Origin: Mucilaginibacter achroorhodeus
GTDB taxonomy: Bacteria; Bacteroidota; Bacteroidia; Sphingobacteriales; Sphingobacteriaceae
Assembly (NCBI RefSeq): GCF_007846095.1
Contig: NZ_VOEI01000003.1
Coordinates: 310,001 to 374,000, forward strand
Length of the DNA: 64,000 nt
Direction of reading: 5' to 3'
The notes beneath the pieces are model-generated. The model was not told where the DNA came from and made no database searches. It saw only the letters and a program-made list of their open reading frames with translations. A program made the translations under genes and the position numbers. Positions within the stretch are counted from its first letter, which is position 1; every line of letters begins with the position of its first letter. Positions 1 to 8,083 of this stretch are shown piece by piece.

Positions 1-614
1 TTTGTACCCGGTTGTGCAACCTGTCCTAACTTTAAGTCCATCTGGTCAACCGTACCGTTTATAGGCGATACAATGCGGTACATGGCTGCCTGCTCACGTA
101 AAGCCGACAAAGCTTTTTTGCTGGCTTGTAAATTTGTCTGTTGTTGTAAAAATTGTACTTCGGTACCGATCTTTTGATCCCACAAGGCTTTTTGGCGGTT
201 GTAAAGGGTTTGATTTAAACTTACCTGCGCTTCAGACTGGGCAATATTTTGTCTTAAAACACTATTGTCTAACTGCACTAATAATTGGCCTTTAGAGACG
301 TGCTGTCCCGCCTTAACATAAATACCGGTTATTGTACCGGGCGATTGGGGGTACGCTGTTACGTTATCCTGCGCGTCAATTTTACCTTGTATTTGCACGT
401 AGTTAGTAAATGTTCCGCTTTTAACGTCTACCACTCCTACCTCGGTAGTTTTGGTAGAATCGTTACCACCAACTTCCGCCTGCAGCTTGGTTATTTTAGC
501 GTTAATATCCTGCTGTTGTTTTTGCAGGTCGGCCAGTTCCGCTTTTTTATCTTTCGGCTTGTTTGAGCATGCTGCCAGTACTACAAGGGCCGGTATGTAT
601 AAATATTTTTTCAT
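1..614 (-). CDS. HlyD-type efflux periplasmic adaptor, C-terminus off window
   Basis: Reading leftwards from the ATG at 614, about 204 codons are open to the window edge. The product begins with a lipoprotein signal (MKKYLYIPALVVLAACSNKP, lipobox LAAC), then a Lys/Glu/Gln-rich helical stretch, then a biotinyl-lipoyl-like segment (GTITGIYVKAGQHVSKGQLL) and an alpha-hairpin. This is the layout of membrane fusion proteins that link an inner membrane pump to a TolC channel. It lies 32 bases downstream of a tolC-like gene on the same strand, which in turn follows a tetR, so the three form one efflux operon. The pump permease is presumably just beyond position 1. The substrate cannot be told. Start chosen because it gives the lipoprotein signal. 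Confidence 0.88.
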   Translation of the reverse strand, partial: MKKYLYIPALVVLAACSNKPKDKKAELADLQKQQQDINAKITKLQAEVGGNDSTKTTEVGVVDVKSGTFTNYVQIQGKIDAQDNVTAYPQSPGTITGIYVKAGQHVSKGQLLVQLDNSVLRQNIAQSEAQVSLNQTLYNRQKALWDQKIGTEVQFLQQQTNLQASKKALSALREQAAMYRIVSPINGTVDQMDLKLGQVAQPGT

Positions 615-646
615 GTTGAGTTTTTATATGAGTGATATAGTTTGTG

Positions 647-1993
647 TTATTGTATTCTGCCGTAAGCTTTATCAAGGTCTACTTTGCTTACCAAGGCATC
701 ATAAAGACTTTGCACGTAAGAATTGTCGGCATTTTCGAGCTCTGTTTGAGCTTGGGTGACCTCGATGCTTGAGCCTACGCCCTGCTGATATTTTATCTTG
801 GCAACCCGTAGAACCTCACGCGCCAGTTCCTGGTTGCGCTTTTGATTATTAAGCGACTGCAGGCCGTTAAAGTAAACAACCTTAGCCTGCTCTGCCTGTA
901 ATCCCAAAGCATTTTTAAGACTGTTAAGATTGTTCTGATTTTTTTGTACCGTTATCTCAGATTGTTTAACCCTGTTAGTTCTTTGGAAACCACTAAAAAT
1001 TGGAACATTTAGCGTTAAACCTACATATGATGACGGAAAGCTTGTTGTATAAAGGTTGCGAAAGCTATTGTTTTGGTACGATAAGGCATAGCTTGCGTTA
1101 GCAGATAAAGTAGGTAAAAACTGTGCTTTCTGGCGTCTAAGATCAAACTGGCTAAGCTTGAGGTTAGTTTCTAATAAACCGTACTCGATACGTTTTTTAT
1201 AAAATGTTGTATCACCCGCTATTTGTGCTACATCGGCATCCATGTTAATATCCGTAAGCTTGTCTTTAAGCGTAAGGTTAAATTCTATAGGCATGCCTAT
1301 TTGAAATTTTAACAATTGGTAATTAAGGGCAAGCAGCCTTAGCGTATTTTCGCGGTTAGTTACAAGGTTATTGTATTGTACAGCGATCCTATCTACATCT
1401 ATCTTTTCTACAAAGCCCTGTTTATTTTGAGCAGTGGTTTGGTCAACCTGTTGTTTAAGCTGGGCAATGTTAGCATCCAATAGTTTTATTTGCTCATTAC
1501 TTACCAATACTTGGTAATATGCCTTGGTAACGTTTGCTATCACATCTATTTTGGTACGCGTGTAAGCACGGTTGTAAAGCTCCTTATAAGTTTTTCTGCT
1601 TTGCAAACCGATTATATAGCTTGGGTCAAATAACAATTGGCTGGCGCTTGCGGCAAGGTTTGACTGGTATTTTACACCAAATTTAACAGGTATAAAAGTG
1701 CCCGCCGGCTGCCCAAAAAATTCGCCTGGTAGCAATGTTGTAGGCACCTTTAAATAATCCTGAAAGGTTGCCTGGCCGCTTATTTGCGGTAAGCCCTGTC
1801 CAATTATTTCTTTAACGCGGTAATCAGCGCTGGTAATGTCCAGTCGTGCATTTACAACCGAGTCTTTATGAGCAATGGCATAGTCAACCGCTTCCTGTAT
1901 GGAAAAGTTGTATGCCTGCGGCCCTGGCTGCGTTTGCGAGTAGCCTTTAACAGCCGCTATTAAGCACATTATTAGGGTAAGTATTCGTTTCAT
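647..1993 (-). CDS. TolC family outer membrane efflux channel
   Basis: 448 residues, with a signal peptide ending near residue 20 (AAVKGYSQ). The rest shows the TolC/OEP pattern: two related halves of long Gln/Asn/Ala-rich helices, each containing beta segments, with a typical end region (VAKIKYQQGVGSSIEVTQAQ) near residues 395-415. Such proteins form trimeric channels through the outer membrane and work with an adaptor and an inner membrane pump. The gene is the middle member of the tetR-tolC-adaptor operon read leftwards. The 84 bases between it and tetR contain no terminator that I can see. Confidence 0.9.
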   Translation of the reverse strand: MKRILTLIMCLIAAVKGYSQTQPGPQAYNFSIQEAVDYAIAHKDSVVNARLDITSADYRVKEIIGQGLPQISGQATFQDYLKVPTTLLPGEFFGQPAGTFIPVKFGVKYQSNLAASASQLLFDPSYIIGLQSRKTYKELYNRAYTRTKIDVIANVTKAYYQVLVSNEQIKLLDANIAQLKQQVDQTTAQNKQGFVEKIDVDRIAVQYNNLVTNRENTLRLLALNYQLLKFQIGMPIEFNLTLKDKLTDINMDADVAQIAGDTTFYKKRIEYGLLETNLKLSQFDLRRQKAQFLPTLSANASYALSYQNNSFRNLYTTSFPSSYVGLTLNVPIFSGFQRTNRVKQSEITVQKNQNNLNSLKNALGLQAEQAKVVYFNGLQSLNNQKRNQELAREVLRVAKIKYQQGVGSSIEVTQAQTELENADNSYVQSLYDALVSKVDLDKAYGRIQ

Positions 1994-2077
1994 TGTGTGT
2001 GTATGGTAGTTTGTTGTTTGTTTCTGTTAAGCAAAGCAAGCGTAATTATTGACAGCAGTATGTCAGCAGCATTTAAG

Positions 2078-2707
2078 TCAACTCGCCTTTTTTTCATTGT
2101 GTGCTGTTTTGTACCTATCAAGCATCTCATGCCCCTTTAGCGTACAAATGCCGTAATTAAAGTGTTCAAGCATTTGGTATTGCACCTTCCATGGGCTAAA
2201 TTGTGACACCGGGAATATTGCGTTGTTGAAGCCCATTTCAACCTGGTTAACACGCATTTTAGCCATTATTTTCACATCAATGTCAGGCCTGATGAAACCC
2301 TGCTCTATTCCTTTGAGTAAAAGTTGCTCTAACGTTTGCACCAATACCTCTGATTTAAACCGCTGAAATTCCGCCCACGAATCCGGGTGATACTTCTGCA
2401 TGTCATGTACAACTATGGGATTAATGCGGCTGAAGATCTCTTCAGAAGCCTTCATCATATTCATCATCTCTTCAATTACATTTGATGAATTGTTAATGAT
2501 GTCTACTATTTGGCATTCATCGTCGCGAAGCTTTTTCTTAACGAGTGCCATTACCATATCATTCTTGTCTTTAAAGAAATGGTAGATCGTCTTTTTTGAC
2601 ATACCTAAATGGCGGGCTATATCGTCCATCGTAACGCTTCGAATACCAGCTTGTAGAAAAAGCTCTTCGGCACCTAAAATTATTCTATCGATTTGACCGT
2701 TTGACAT
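2078..2707 (-). CDS. TetR/AcrR family repressor of the adjacent efflux operon
   Basis: 209 residues. The N-terminal helix-turn-helix of the TetR family covers about residues 9-55 (GIRSVTMDDIARHLGMSKKT, then IYHFFKDK). The C-terminal helical domain is diverged, as expected for the ligand-binding part. It is the first gene of the efflux operon that continues with tolC and the adaptor. Its own promoter is overlaid by a 7+7 dyad (2723-2752), so it probably represses itself and the pump genes until a toxic ligand binds. That regulation is inferred. Start ATG at 2707 lies just below a good TAnnTTTG box. Confidence 0.9.
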   Translation of the reverse strand: MSNGQIDRIILGAEELFLQAGIRSVTMDDIARHLGMSKKTIYHFFKDKNDMVMALVKKKLRDDECQIVDIINNSSNVIEEMMNMMKASEEIFSRINPIVVHDMQKYHPDSWAEFQRFKSEVLVQTLEQLLLKGIEQGFIRPDIDVKIMAKMRVNQVEMGFNNAIFPVSQFSPWKVQYQMLEHFNYGICTLKGHEMLDRYKTAHNEKKAS

Positions 2708-2714
2708 TTCGAGT

Positions 2715-2752
2715 CAAAACTATGGAAACATTTTTAGATTTCAAAGTTTCCA
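2715..2752 (-). promoter_or_regulatory. Promoter of tetR-tolC-adaptor operon with overlapping dyad operator
   Basis: On the minus strand TTTG (2745-2742), 19 bases, then TAGTTTTG (2722-2715) match the Bacteroidota promoter TTTG-N19-TAnnTTTG. The perfect arms TGGAAAC (2723-2729) and GTTTCCA (2746-2752), separated by 16 bases, abut the -7 box and the -33 box. A repressor bound there would cover the promoter. Confidence 0.65.
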
Positions 2753-2798
2753 ATTCAATTTACTTCCGTATTACAATCGCCTCTTTTCCACAATTGTC

Positions 2799-2806
2799 TA
2801 TCTTTG
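2799..2806 (+). promoter_or_regulatory. Promoter -7 box of purB (TATCTTTG)
   Basis: TATCTTTG fits TAnnTTTG. No clear -33 TTTG is seen at the right spacing. The predicted transcript starts near 2811, only about 11 bases before the ATG at 2822. This argues against the in-frame TTG at 2804, which lies inside the box. Confidence 0.6.
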
Positions 2807-2821
2807 CAAAAAAATCACTCA

Positions 2822-4165
2822 ATGGATTTAAATTCCCTAACTGCCATATCTCCTGTCGACGGTAGGTACCGTAACTCAACATTATCACTTGCAGCTTACT
2901 TTTCCGAATTTGCCCTAATCAAATACCGTATTTTTATTGAGGTTGAATATTTTATAGCACTTTGCGAGCAGCAATTACCACAGCTACAAAATTTTGATAA
3001 AAGCAAGAGCGAAAAGTTACGAGATATCTATAAAAATTTTTCAGAACAGGATGCAGTCGTTATTAAGGAAATTGAGAAAACCACTAACCACGATGTAAAA
3101 GCCGTTGAGTACTTCATCAAAAAAGAATTTGATAAACTTGGCCTGGAGGAATTTAAGGAGTTTATCCATTTTGGCTTAACATCACAGGATATTAACAATA
3201 CTGCCATACCATACTCATTTAAAGCTGCGCTGCAAGAAGTTTATCTGCCTGAGATAAATTCACTGATAGCTAAATTGAAGGACTATGCTGCCGAGTGGGC
3301 CAATATACCTATGCTGGCCCATACACATGGCCAACCCGCATCACCTACCCGTTTAGGAAAAGAGCTACAGGTATTTGTTGAGCGACTGGAAAAACAGGTT
3401 GAGCAACTGAAAGCAGTTCCGCACGGTGCTAAGTTTGGCGGAGCAACTGGTAATTTCAATGCACATCAAGTGGCTTATCCTCAGGTGGATTGGAAAGCTT
3501 TTGGTAATCACTTTATCAATGATATTTTAAGTCTTGATCGTTCGCAATATACCACGCAGATAGAACACTATGATAATTTTGCCGCGCAATGCGATGCCAT
3601 GAAACGCATCAATAATATCATCATAGATCTTGATCGTGATATATGGACCTATATCAGCATGAACTTCTTTAAGCAAAAGATAAAGGCCGGTGAGGTTGGT
3701 TCATCTGCCATGCCACACAAAGTTAACCCGATAGATTTTGAGAACAGTGAGGGTAATCTTGGTATTGCCAATGCCTTGTTTGAACACCTGGCGGCAAAGT
3801 TGCCTATATCCCGTTTACAACGTGACCTTACCGACTCGACCGTTCTGCGGAATATTGGCGTACCTGTGGCGCATAGCTTGATCGCCTTTAAATCAACCCT
3901 GCGGGGACTGAACAAATTATTACTCAACGAAGCCGCCATTAATGCAAGCTTAGAAGCCAATTGGGCAGTAGTTGCGGAGGCTATACAGACTATTTTGCGC
4001 CGCGAGGGCTATCCTAATCCTTATGAGGCTTTAAAAGAGCTTACCCGTACCAACACACAAGTTAACGCACAAACGATTTCAGAATTTGTGGACACGTTAA
4101 ATATCAGCGACAATGTTAAGCGGGAACTAAAGCAGATCACGCCGCAAAATTACACAGGAATTTAA
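2822..4165 (+). CDS. purB: Adenylosuccinate lyase
   Basis: 447 residues from the ATG at 2822. The enzyme splits SAICAR to AICAR and adenylosuccinate to AMP, releasing fumarate, in purine synthesis. The N-terminus LTAISPVDGRYR is typical of the family. The fumarate lyase superfamily signature SSAMPHKVNP sits near residue 292, and the catalytic-region motif HTHGQPASPT near residue 170. An in-frame TTG 18 bases upstream would add MQKNHS but overlaps the promoter box, so the ATG is preferred. It is divergent from the tetR operon. Confidence 0.96.
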   Translation: MDLNSLTAISPVDGRYRNSTLSLAAYFSEFALIKYRIFIEVEYFIALCEQQLPQLQNFDKSKSEKLRDIYKNFSEQDAVVIKEIEKTTNHDVKAVEYFIKKEFDKLGLEEFKEFIHFGLTSQDINNTAIPYSFKAALQEVYLPEINSLIAKLKDYAAEWANIPMLAHTHGQPASPTRLGKELQVFVERLEKQVEQLKAVPHGAKFGGATGNFNAHQVAYPQVDWKAFGNHFINDILSLDRSQYTTQIEHYDNFAAQCDAMKRINNIIIDLDRDIWTYISMNFFKQKIKAGEVGSSAMPHKVNPIDFENSEGNLGIANALFEHLAAKLPISRLQRDLTDSTVLRNIGVPVAHSLIAFKSTLRGLNKLLLNEAAINASLEANWAVVAEAIQTILRREGYPNPYEALKELTRTNTQVNAQTISEFVDTLNISDNVKRELKQITPQNYTGI

Positions 4166-4288
4166 AGCATAAACCCAAAGCAAAAAAAATCTAACGATAG
4201 TTAAGCTTAGAATATAATCTCTCAAGTATTTTAGCGTCATTCACAGGTCAAAAGCCAAGTGTATGGATGCTTAAACCAAAAGCCTGTT

Positions 4289-4296
4289 TATATTTG
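4289..4296 (+). promoter_or_regulatory. Promoter -7 box of the nfu gene (TATATTTG)
   Basis: TATATTTG matches TAnnTTTG and sits 22 bases before the chosen ATG at 4319. It lies within the upstream in-frame extension that begins at a GTG at 4259, which supports the shorter gene model. Confidence 0.55.
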
Positions 4297-4318
4297 TTCT
4301 ACTTATAAATTAGAAAAG

Positions 4319-4870
4319 ATGAATATCAACGTATATACTGAAGCTACTCCAAATCCGGCAACCATGAAGTTCATTGTGAACAAGTTGCTGATCAACGGCA
4401 GTGTTGACTATCCTACCAAAGAAAGTGCGGAAAAGTCGCCTTTTGCTAAGGAGCTGTACAAGTTTAACTTTGTCAACGGCGTATTCTTTGCCAGCAACTT
4501 TGTAACCGTAACCAAAACGGAAGGTGCCGATTGGGATGATATTCAACCTATCCTCAAAGAGTTTGTTAAAGGCGCTGTTGAAGCAGAGTACAAAGTACAG
4601 GAGGTTGAGCAGGATACCAACGTTGAATTTGAAGGTACCGAAACCGAAATTAAAATTCAGCAGATATTAAACGATTACGTCCGACCGGCCGTAGAGCAAG
4701 ATGGTGGCGCTATCGCTTACCGCTCATTTGACGAAGGCGTAGTTACTGTTGAACTTCGTGGTTCATGCAGCGGTTGCCCATCATCAACTGTTACGCTAAA
4801 AGCAGGTATTGAGAACTTATTAAAACGTATGGTGCCAGAAGTTACTGAAGTGGTTTCAGAGGCGCTTTAG
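4319..4870 (+). CDS. NifU-family iron-sulfur cluster scaffold/carrier (Nfu)
   Basis: 183 residues from ATG 4319. An N-terminal Nfu_N domain (about residues 1-85, starting NINVYTEATPNPATMKF) is followed by a C-terminal NifU domain (about 105-180) with the cluster-binding CxxC motif GSCSGCPSS near residues 150-153. Proteins of this type hold a Fe-S cluster on the two Cys and hand it to target enzymes. The longer reading from GTG 4259 adds 20 residues without family resemblance. The gene is convergent with mnmE, with a 13-bp hairpin in between. Confidence 0.92.
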   Translation: MNINVYTEATPNPATMKFIVNKLLINGSVDYPTKESAEKSPFAKELYKFNFVNGVFFASNFVTVTKTEGADWDDIQPILKEFVKGAVEAEYKVQEVEQDTNVEFEGTETEIKIQQILNDYVRPAVEQDGGAIAYRSFDEGVVTVELRGSCSGCPSSTVTLKAGIENLLKRMVPEVTEVVSEAL

Positions 4871-4901
4871 TAGCTTAGGCAGATATTATTATTTAGTAAA
4901 A

Positions 4902-4945
4902 CAAGTTTAACTTTCCTCAAGGCAATTTTAGAAAAGTTAAACTTG
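4902..4945. terminator. Hairpin between convergent nfu and mnmE genes
   Basis: Perfect 13-base arms CAAGTTTAACTTT (4902-4914) and AAAGTTAAACTTG (4933-4945) enclose an 18-base loop. The gene pair is convergent (ends 4870 and 5012), so it may serve both directions. The U-run after it is weak on both sides. Confidence 0.55.
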
Positions 4946-5011
4946 CTTTAATATTATATCTGGAGTAACATATCATCATGGTATCTGGAAAAATAAAGCA
5001 TGTATATTTGG

Positions 5012-6376
5012 TTACTTACCGATACAAAACTTACTAAATATATTCTCCAATAAATCATCTGTGGTAACGGCGCCGGTTATTTCGCCGAGGTAGTGCAGGG
5101 CTTGCTTGATGTCCATTGATAGGAAATCGGAAGTGACGTTTTCCATGCCGTTCAGAACCCTCGTCAATGATTCCTGCGTTTTTTGAAGGGCCTCTAAGTG
5201 GCGTATATTGGTTACAAGTGTTTCATGACCCGTTAGTTGTTCTTTAATGGCGGCGTTGTAGATCTTGTTCTTGAGCTCATCTATCTGCTGTTTTTCCTTT
5301 GCAGAAATCACTATTGCTCTGTCTGTATGTGGTAAGCTTAATAATTGTTCGTCGTTCAAAAGGTCCGCTTTGTTAGCTACTACCAGCATTTCAACACCTG
5401 GCTTCCTTAAACGCTCGAGATCATTGTTTAATTCATCGATACTGATTTCTGCAGCGTCAAATACGTATATAAGTAAAGCCGATTGACTGATCTTTTCCAT
5501 TGTTCTTTGAACACCAATCTGCTCGATAGTGTCTGTGGCCTCACGTATCCCGGCAGTATCTATCAATCTGAAATTTATACCGTTGATGTTCAGCACCTCT
5601 TCTATCGTATCCCTTGTAGTACCAGCTATATGGCTTACAATGGCACGTTCTTCGTTCAAAAGCGCGTTTAATAATGTAGATTTACCTGCATTTGGCCTGC
5701 CGGCTATTACTGTATTTACACCATTTTTGATAGCGTTACCAAGCTCAAAGGATTGTATAAGATCACTGATGATCTTATTTATCGTGTAGATCAATTGCTT
5801 TAATTGATCGCGATTTGCAAACTCAACGTCTTCTTCAGCAAAGTCTAATTCCAGCTCGATCAACGAAGCAAACTGCACAAGTTGCTCTCTTAACTGGGCT
5901 AATTGGTTACTGAAACCACCTCTTAATTGCTGCAAAGCAATCTGTTGCGAAGCTTTTGAATTTGAAGCAATAAGATCAGCAACGGCTTCCGCTTGCGAAA
6001 GGTCCAACTGGCCATTTAAAAAAGCTCTTAAGGTGAACTCACCTGCCTTGGCTGCCCTCGCCCCTCTTTTTATCAGGAGCTTAATTATCGATTCAATAAT
6101 AAAGTTAGAACCATGGCAAGATATTTCAACAACGTTTTCACGCGTGTAGGATTTTGGGCCAACAAAAAGTGAAACCACCACCTCATCCAATATCACATCG
6201 CCATCAATAATACTACCGTAGTGCAGCGTATGGGTAGCTTGCTTAGTTAAGTCTTTCCCTTTAAATACACTATTGGCAATTGTAATTGCTTCGGGGCCTG
6301 ATAAGCGAATAACGCCTATGGCGCCTGCGCCGCTGGGCGTTGCCAGTGCAACTATGGTATCTTCTGTTTGAGTCAT
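5012..6376 (-). CDS. mnmE: tRNA modification GTPase MnmE (TrmE)
   Basis: 454 residues. MnmE with MnmG makes the 5-carboxymethylaminomethyl modification of U34 in certain tRNAs. The N-terminal folate-binding domain (MTQTEDTIVALATPSGAGAI) is followed by a helical domain. The inserted G domain has P-loop GRPNAGKSTLL (about 226-236), DTAGIR and NKAD. The essential C-terminus ends FCIGK, matching the C(I/L/V)GK signature that binds the active-site loop. Full length. mnmG is not in the window. Confidence 0.97.
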   Translation of the reverse strand: MTQTEDTIVALATPSGAGAIGVIRLSGPEAITIANSVFKGKDLTKQATHTLHYGSIIDGDVILDEVVVSLFVGPKSYTRENVVEISCHGSNFIIESIIKLLIKRGARAAKAGEFTLRAFLNGQLDLSQAEAVADLIASNSKASQQIALQQLRGGFSNQLAQLREQLVQFASLIELELDFAEEDVEFANRDQLKQLIYTINKIISDLIQSFELGNAIKNGVNTVIAGRPNAGKSTLLNALLNEERAIVSHIAGTTRDTIEEVLNINGINFRLIDTAGIREATDTIEQIGVQRTMEKISQSALLIYVFDAAEISIDELNNDLERLRKPGVEMLVVANKADLLNDEQLLSLPHTDRAIVISAKEKQQIDELKNKIYNAAIKEQLTGHETLVTNIRHLEALQKTQESLTRVLNGMENVTSDFLSMDIKQALHYLGEITGAVTTDDLLENIFSKFCIGK

Positions 6377-6516
6377 TGGATCAATGGGTCATTTGGTTAT
6401 TCCCGTATTACCCGCGCAAAAATCGTTATTTCGGCGCAATGTTCCTAAGTCATATTCCTGTCAGTGATGTTTAAAAATAATGACTCGATGACTTCAATGA
6501 CTCAATGACAAATATC

Positions 6517-6524
6517 TACCTTCG
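6517..6524 (+). promoter_or_regulatory. Promoter-like box TACCTTCG before the nucleoid-associated gene
   Basis: TACCTTCG differs from TAnnTTTG by one base, and an identical box precedes the lipoprotein at 32060. The ATG at 6532 follows by only 7 bases, so the transcript would be nearly leaderless. Short repeats of ATGACT/CAATGAC surround it (6480-6510), and the inverse sequence TGAGTCATTG occurs at 6371-6380. Confidence 0.4.
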
Positions 6525-6531
6525 CATCACT

Positions 6532-7590
6532 ATGGTAACCTTTTTTGAAGCTTCGCTCGGTATAATCTCCGTTCATCATGTTGGCAATCCATCACAAGGC
6601 GAAATGTATTCCCTTTCGCCACAGCCTTTGGAACTTAAAGATGATGTGATAGGCCCACTCCTGCTTCAATATTTTCTAAAGCCTTTTGAGAAAGCAAACG
6701 AAGTTTACCACCTTATGCATAGCAGTGACGATTTGGCCCTTAATGAGGTCCACCATTTTACCACTGCTGTTTTTGATGACAAGGGAAAGTTTCATGAGGC
6801 ATCTGAGCAAATGGCAAAGCACCTGTATGCCTCAAGCACGCACCCTAATATTAAGGGCGGTGAGCTCTATGTGGTGTACTTTAACAACGTGCAGATAGAA
6901 GGCGAATTACTTGATGCCATTGGCATTTTTAAATCAGAGAACAAAGAAACCTATTTAAAAGTATATCCCGACAAAGGTGGTTTTGCTGTTGATTATGAGC
7001 AGGATGCAATCAACATCAATAAGCTTGATAAAGGCGTATTGATCTTTAACGTAGAGAAAGAAAACGGCTACAAAGTGGTTGTGGTAGATAAAGCCACTGG
7101 CGGGCAGGAAGCTGCCGTGTATTGGAAAGATGAATTTCTGCAACTAAAGATCCGTAACGATAGTTTTAATCAAACCAGCAATGCTCTGGGTGTTTATAAA
7201 AACTTTGTGACCAACAAGCTCGACGAAGAATTTGAAATGACCAAGGCAGATAAAATAGATCTGCTTAACCGATCAATGAAGTACTTTAAAGAAAAGGAAA
7301 CATTTGATCTGGACGAATTTGCAGACGAAGTGATCAGCAACCCTGAAGCTATTGAGTCATTTAAGACATTCAAAAATAGCTACGAAGAAGAATTTGATAC
7401 CAAAATTGCCGATACCTTTGAGATATCCGACAATGCCGTTAAAAAACAAGCGCGTGTTTACAAGAGCGTTTTAAAGCTGGATAAAAACTTCCATATTTAC
7501 ATACATGGCAATAAAGATCTGATTGAGAAAGGCTTTGACGATGGGAAAGCCATGAATTATTATAAAGTATTTTTTAACCAGGAGGCTTAA
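6532..7590 (+). CDS. Nucleoid-associated protein (NA37/YejK-like family)
   Basis: 352 residues from ATG 6532 (MVTFFEASLGIISVHHVGN). The whole-length pattern fits the Bacteroidota branch of the 37-kDa nucleoid-associated protein family (PF04245): an N-terminal IHHVGN-type strand, an acidic middle (around KADKIDLLNRSMKYFKEKE), and a C-terminal YKSVLKLDKNFHIYIHG segment. Proteins of this family bind the nucleoid, but their detailed role is poorly known. An earlier in-frame ATG at 6505 would lie upstream of the promoter-like box, so 6532 is preferred. Confidence 0.82.
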   Translation: MVTFFEASLGIISVHHVGNPSQGEMYSLSPQPLELKDDVIGPLLLQYFLKPFEKANEVYHLMHSSDDLALNEVHHFTTAVFDDKGKFHEASEQMAKHLYASSTHPNIKGGELYVVYFNNVQIEGELLDAIGIFKSENKETYLKVYPDKGGFAVDYEQDAININKLDKGVLIFNVEKENGYKVVVVDKATGGQEAAVYWKDEFLQLKIRNDSFNQTSNALGVYKNFVTNKLDEEFEMTKADKIDLLNRSMKYFKEKETFDLDEFADEVISNPEAIESFKTFKNSYEEEFDTKIADTFEISDNAVKKQARVYKSVLKLDKNFHIYIHGNKDLIEKGFDDGKAMNYYKVFFNQEA

Positions 7591-7688
7591 TCACAACAAC
7601 CAATGGTTGTGATTATTAATTGGCTTGTTAAAACTGGGCAATACCAATAAGCGTATCTATGTAAAGCATTTAGGCTTAATATTGGTAC

Positions 7689-8018
7689 GTGATAACTACA
7701 CTACATGATCGCTACTTACTTTTAAGAATTGCTCTTGGCATCATTATAATTGCTGCCATCAGTTGCAAAGTTGTAGCCCCTTTAGCGTTACATCTTAAAC
7801 CCTTCATAAAAGAATTTTCTACCGGTTCACAAGAAGATTCCACTGAAAAAAAGGCAGAGCAAACTACGTCGGAAAAGGAAAATTTCTTTGACATGGTCAA
7901 AGCTTATTGCTCGCCTGTTATATCGGGTACTCAGCTCGTACATCTCACTGCCTACAACAATAATTATAAAACCTCTTATTTCAATTCTATTACCATTCCG
8001 CCTCCGGATATATTTTAA
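7689..8018 (+). CDS. Small hypothetical protein with one N-terminal membrane segment
   Basis: 109 residues from a GTG. A hydrophobic stretch (LLLRIALGIIIIAAIS, about residues 10-25) is followed by a Cys, then a polar Ser/Glu/Lys-rich part and a Pro-rich end (ITIPPPDIF). This resembles small membrane or lipoprotein-like products often left unannotated in Sphingobacteriaceae. No domain recognised. The GTG start is uncertain. It lies 65 bases before the DUF4394 gene on the same strand. Confidence 0.5.
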   Translation: MITTLHDRYLLLRIALGIIIIAAISCKVVAPLALHLKPFIKEFSTGSQEDSTEKKAEQTTSEKENFFDMVKAYCSPVISGTQLVHLTAYNNNYKTSYFNSITIPPPDIF

Positions 8019-8083
8019 TTTACTATCCCTTAAAGTCCGCCTTGTCGGCTATTTACATCGTAAATTATTAAGATATATCTAAC

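Noticed and set aside
2804..2821. TTG-started extension of purB
   Set aside because: The TTG lies in the TATCTTTG promoter box; the family N-terminus starts at ATG 2822.
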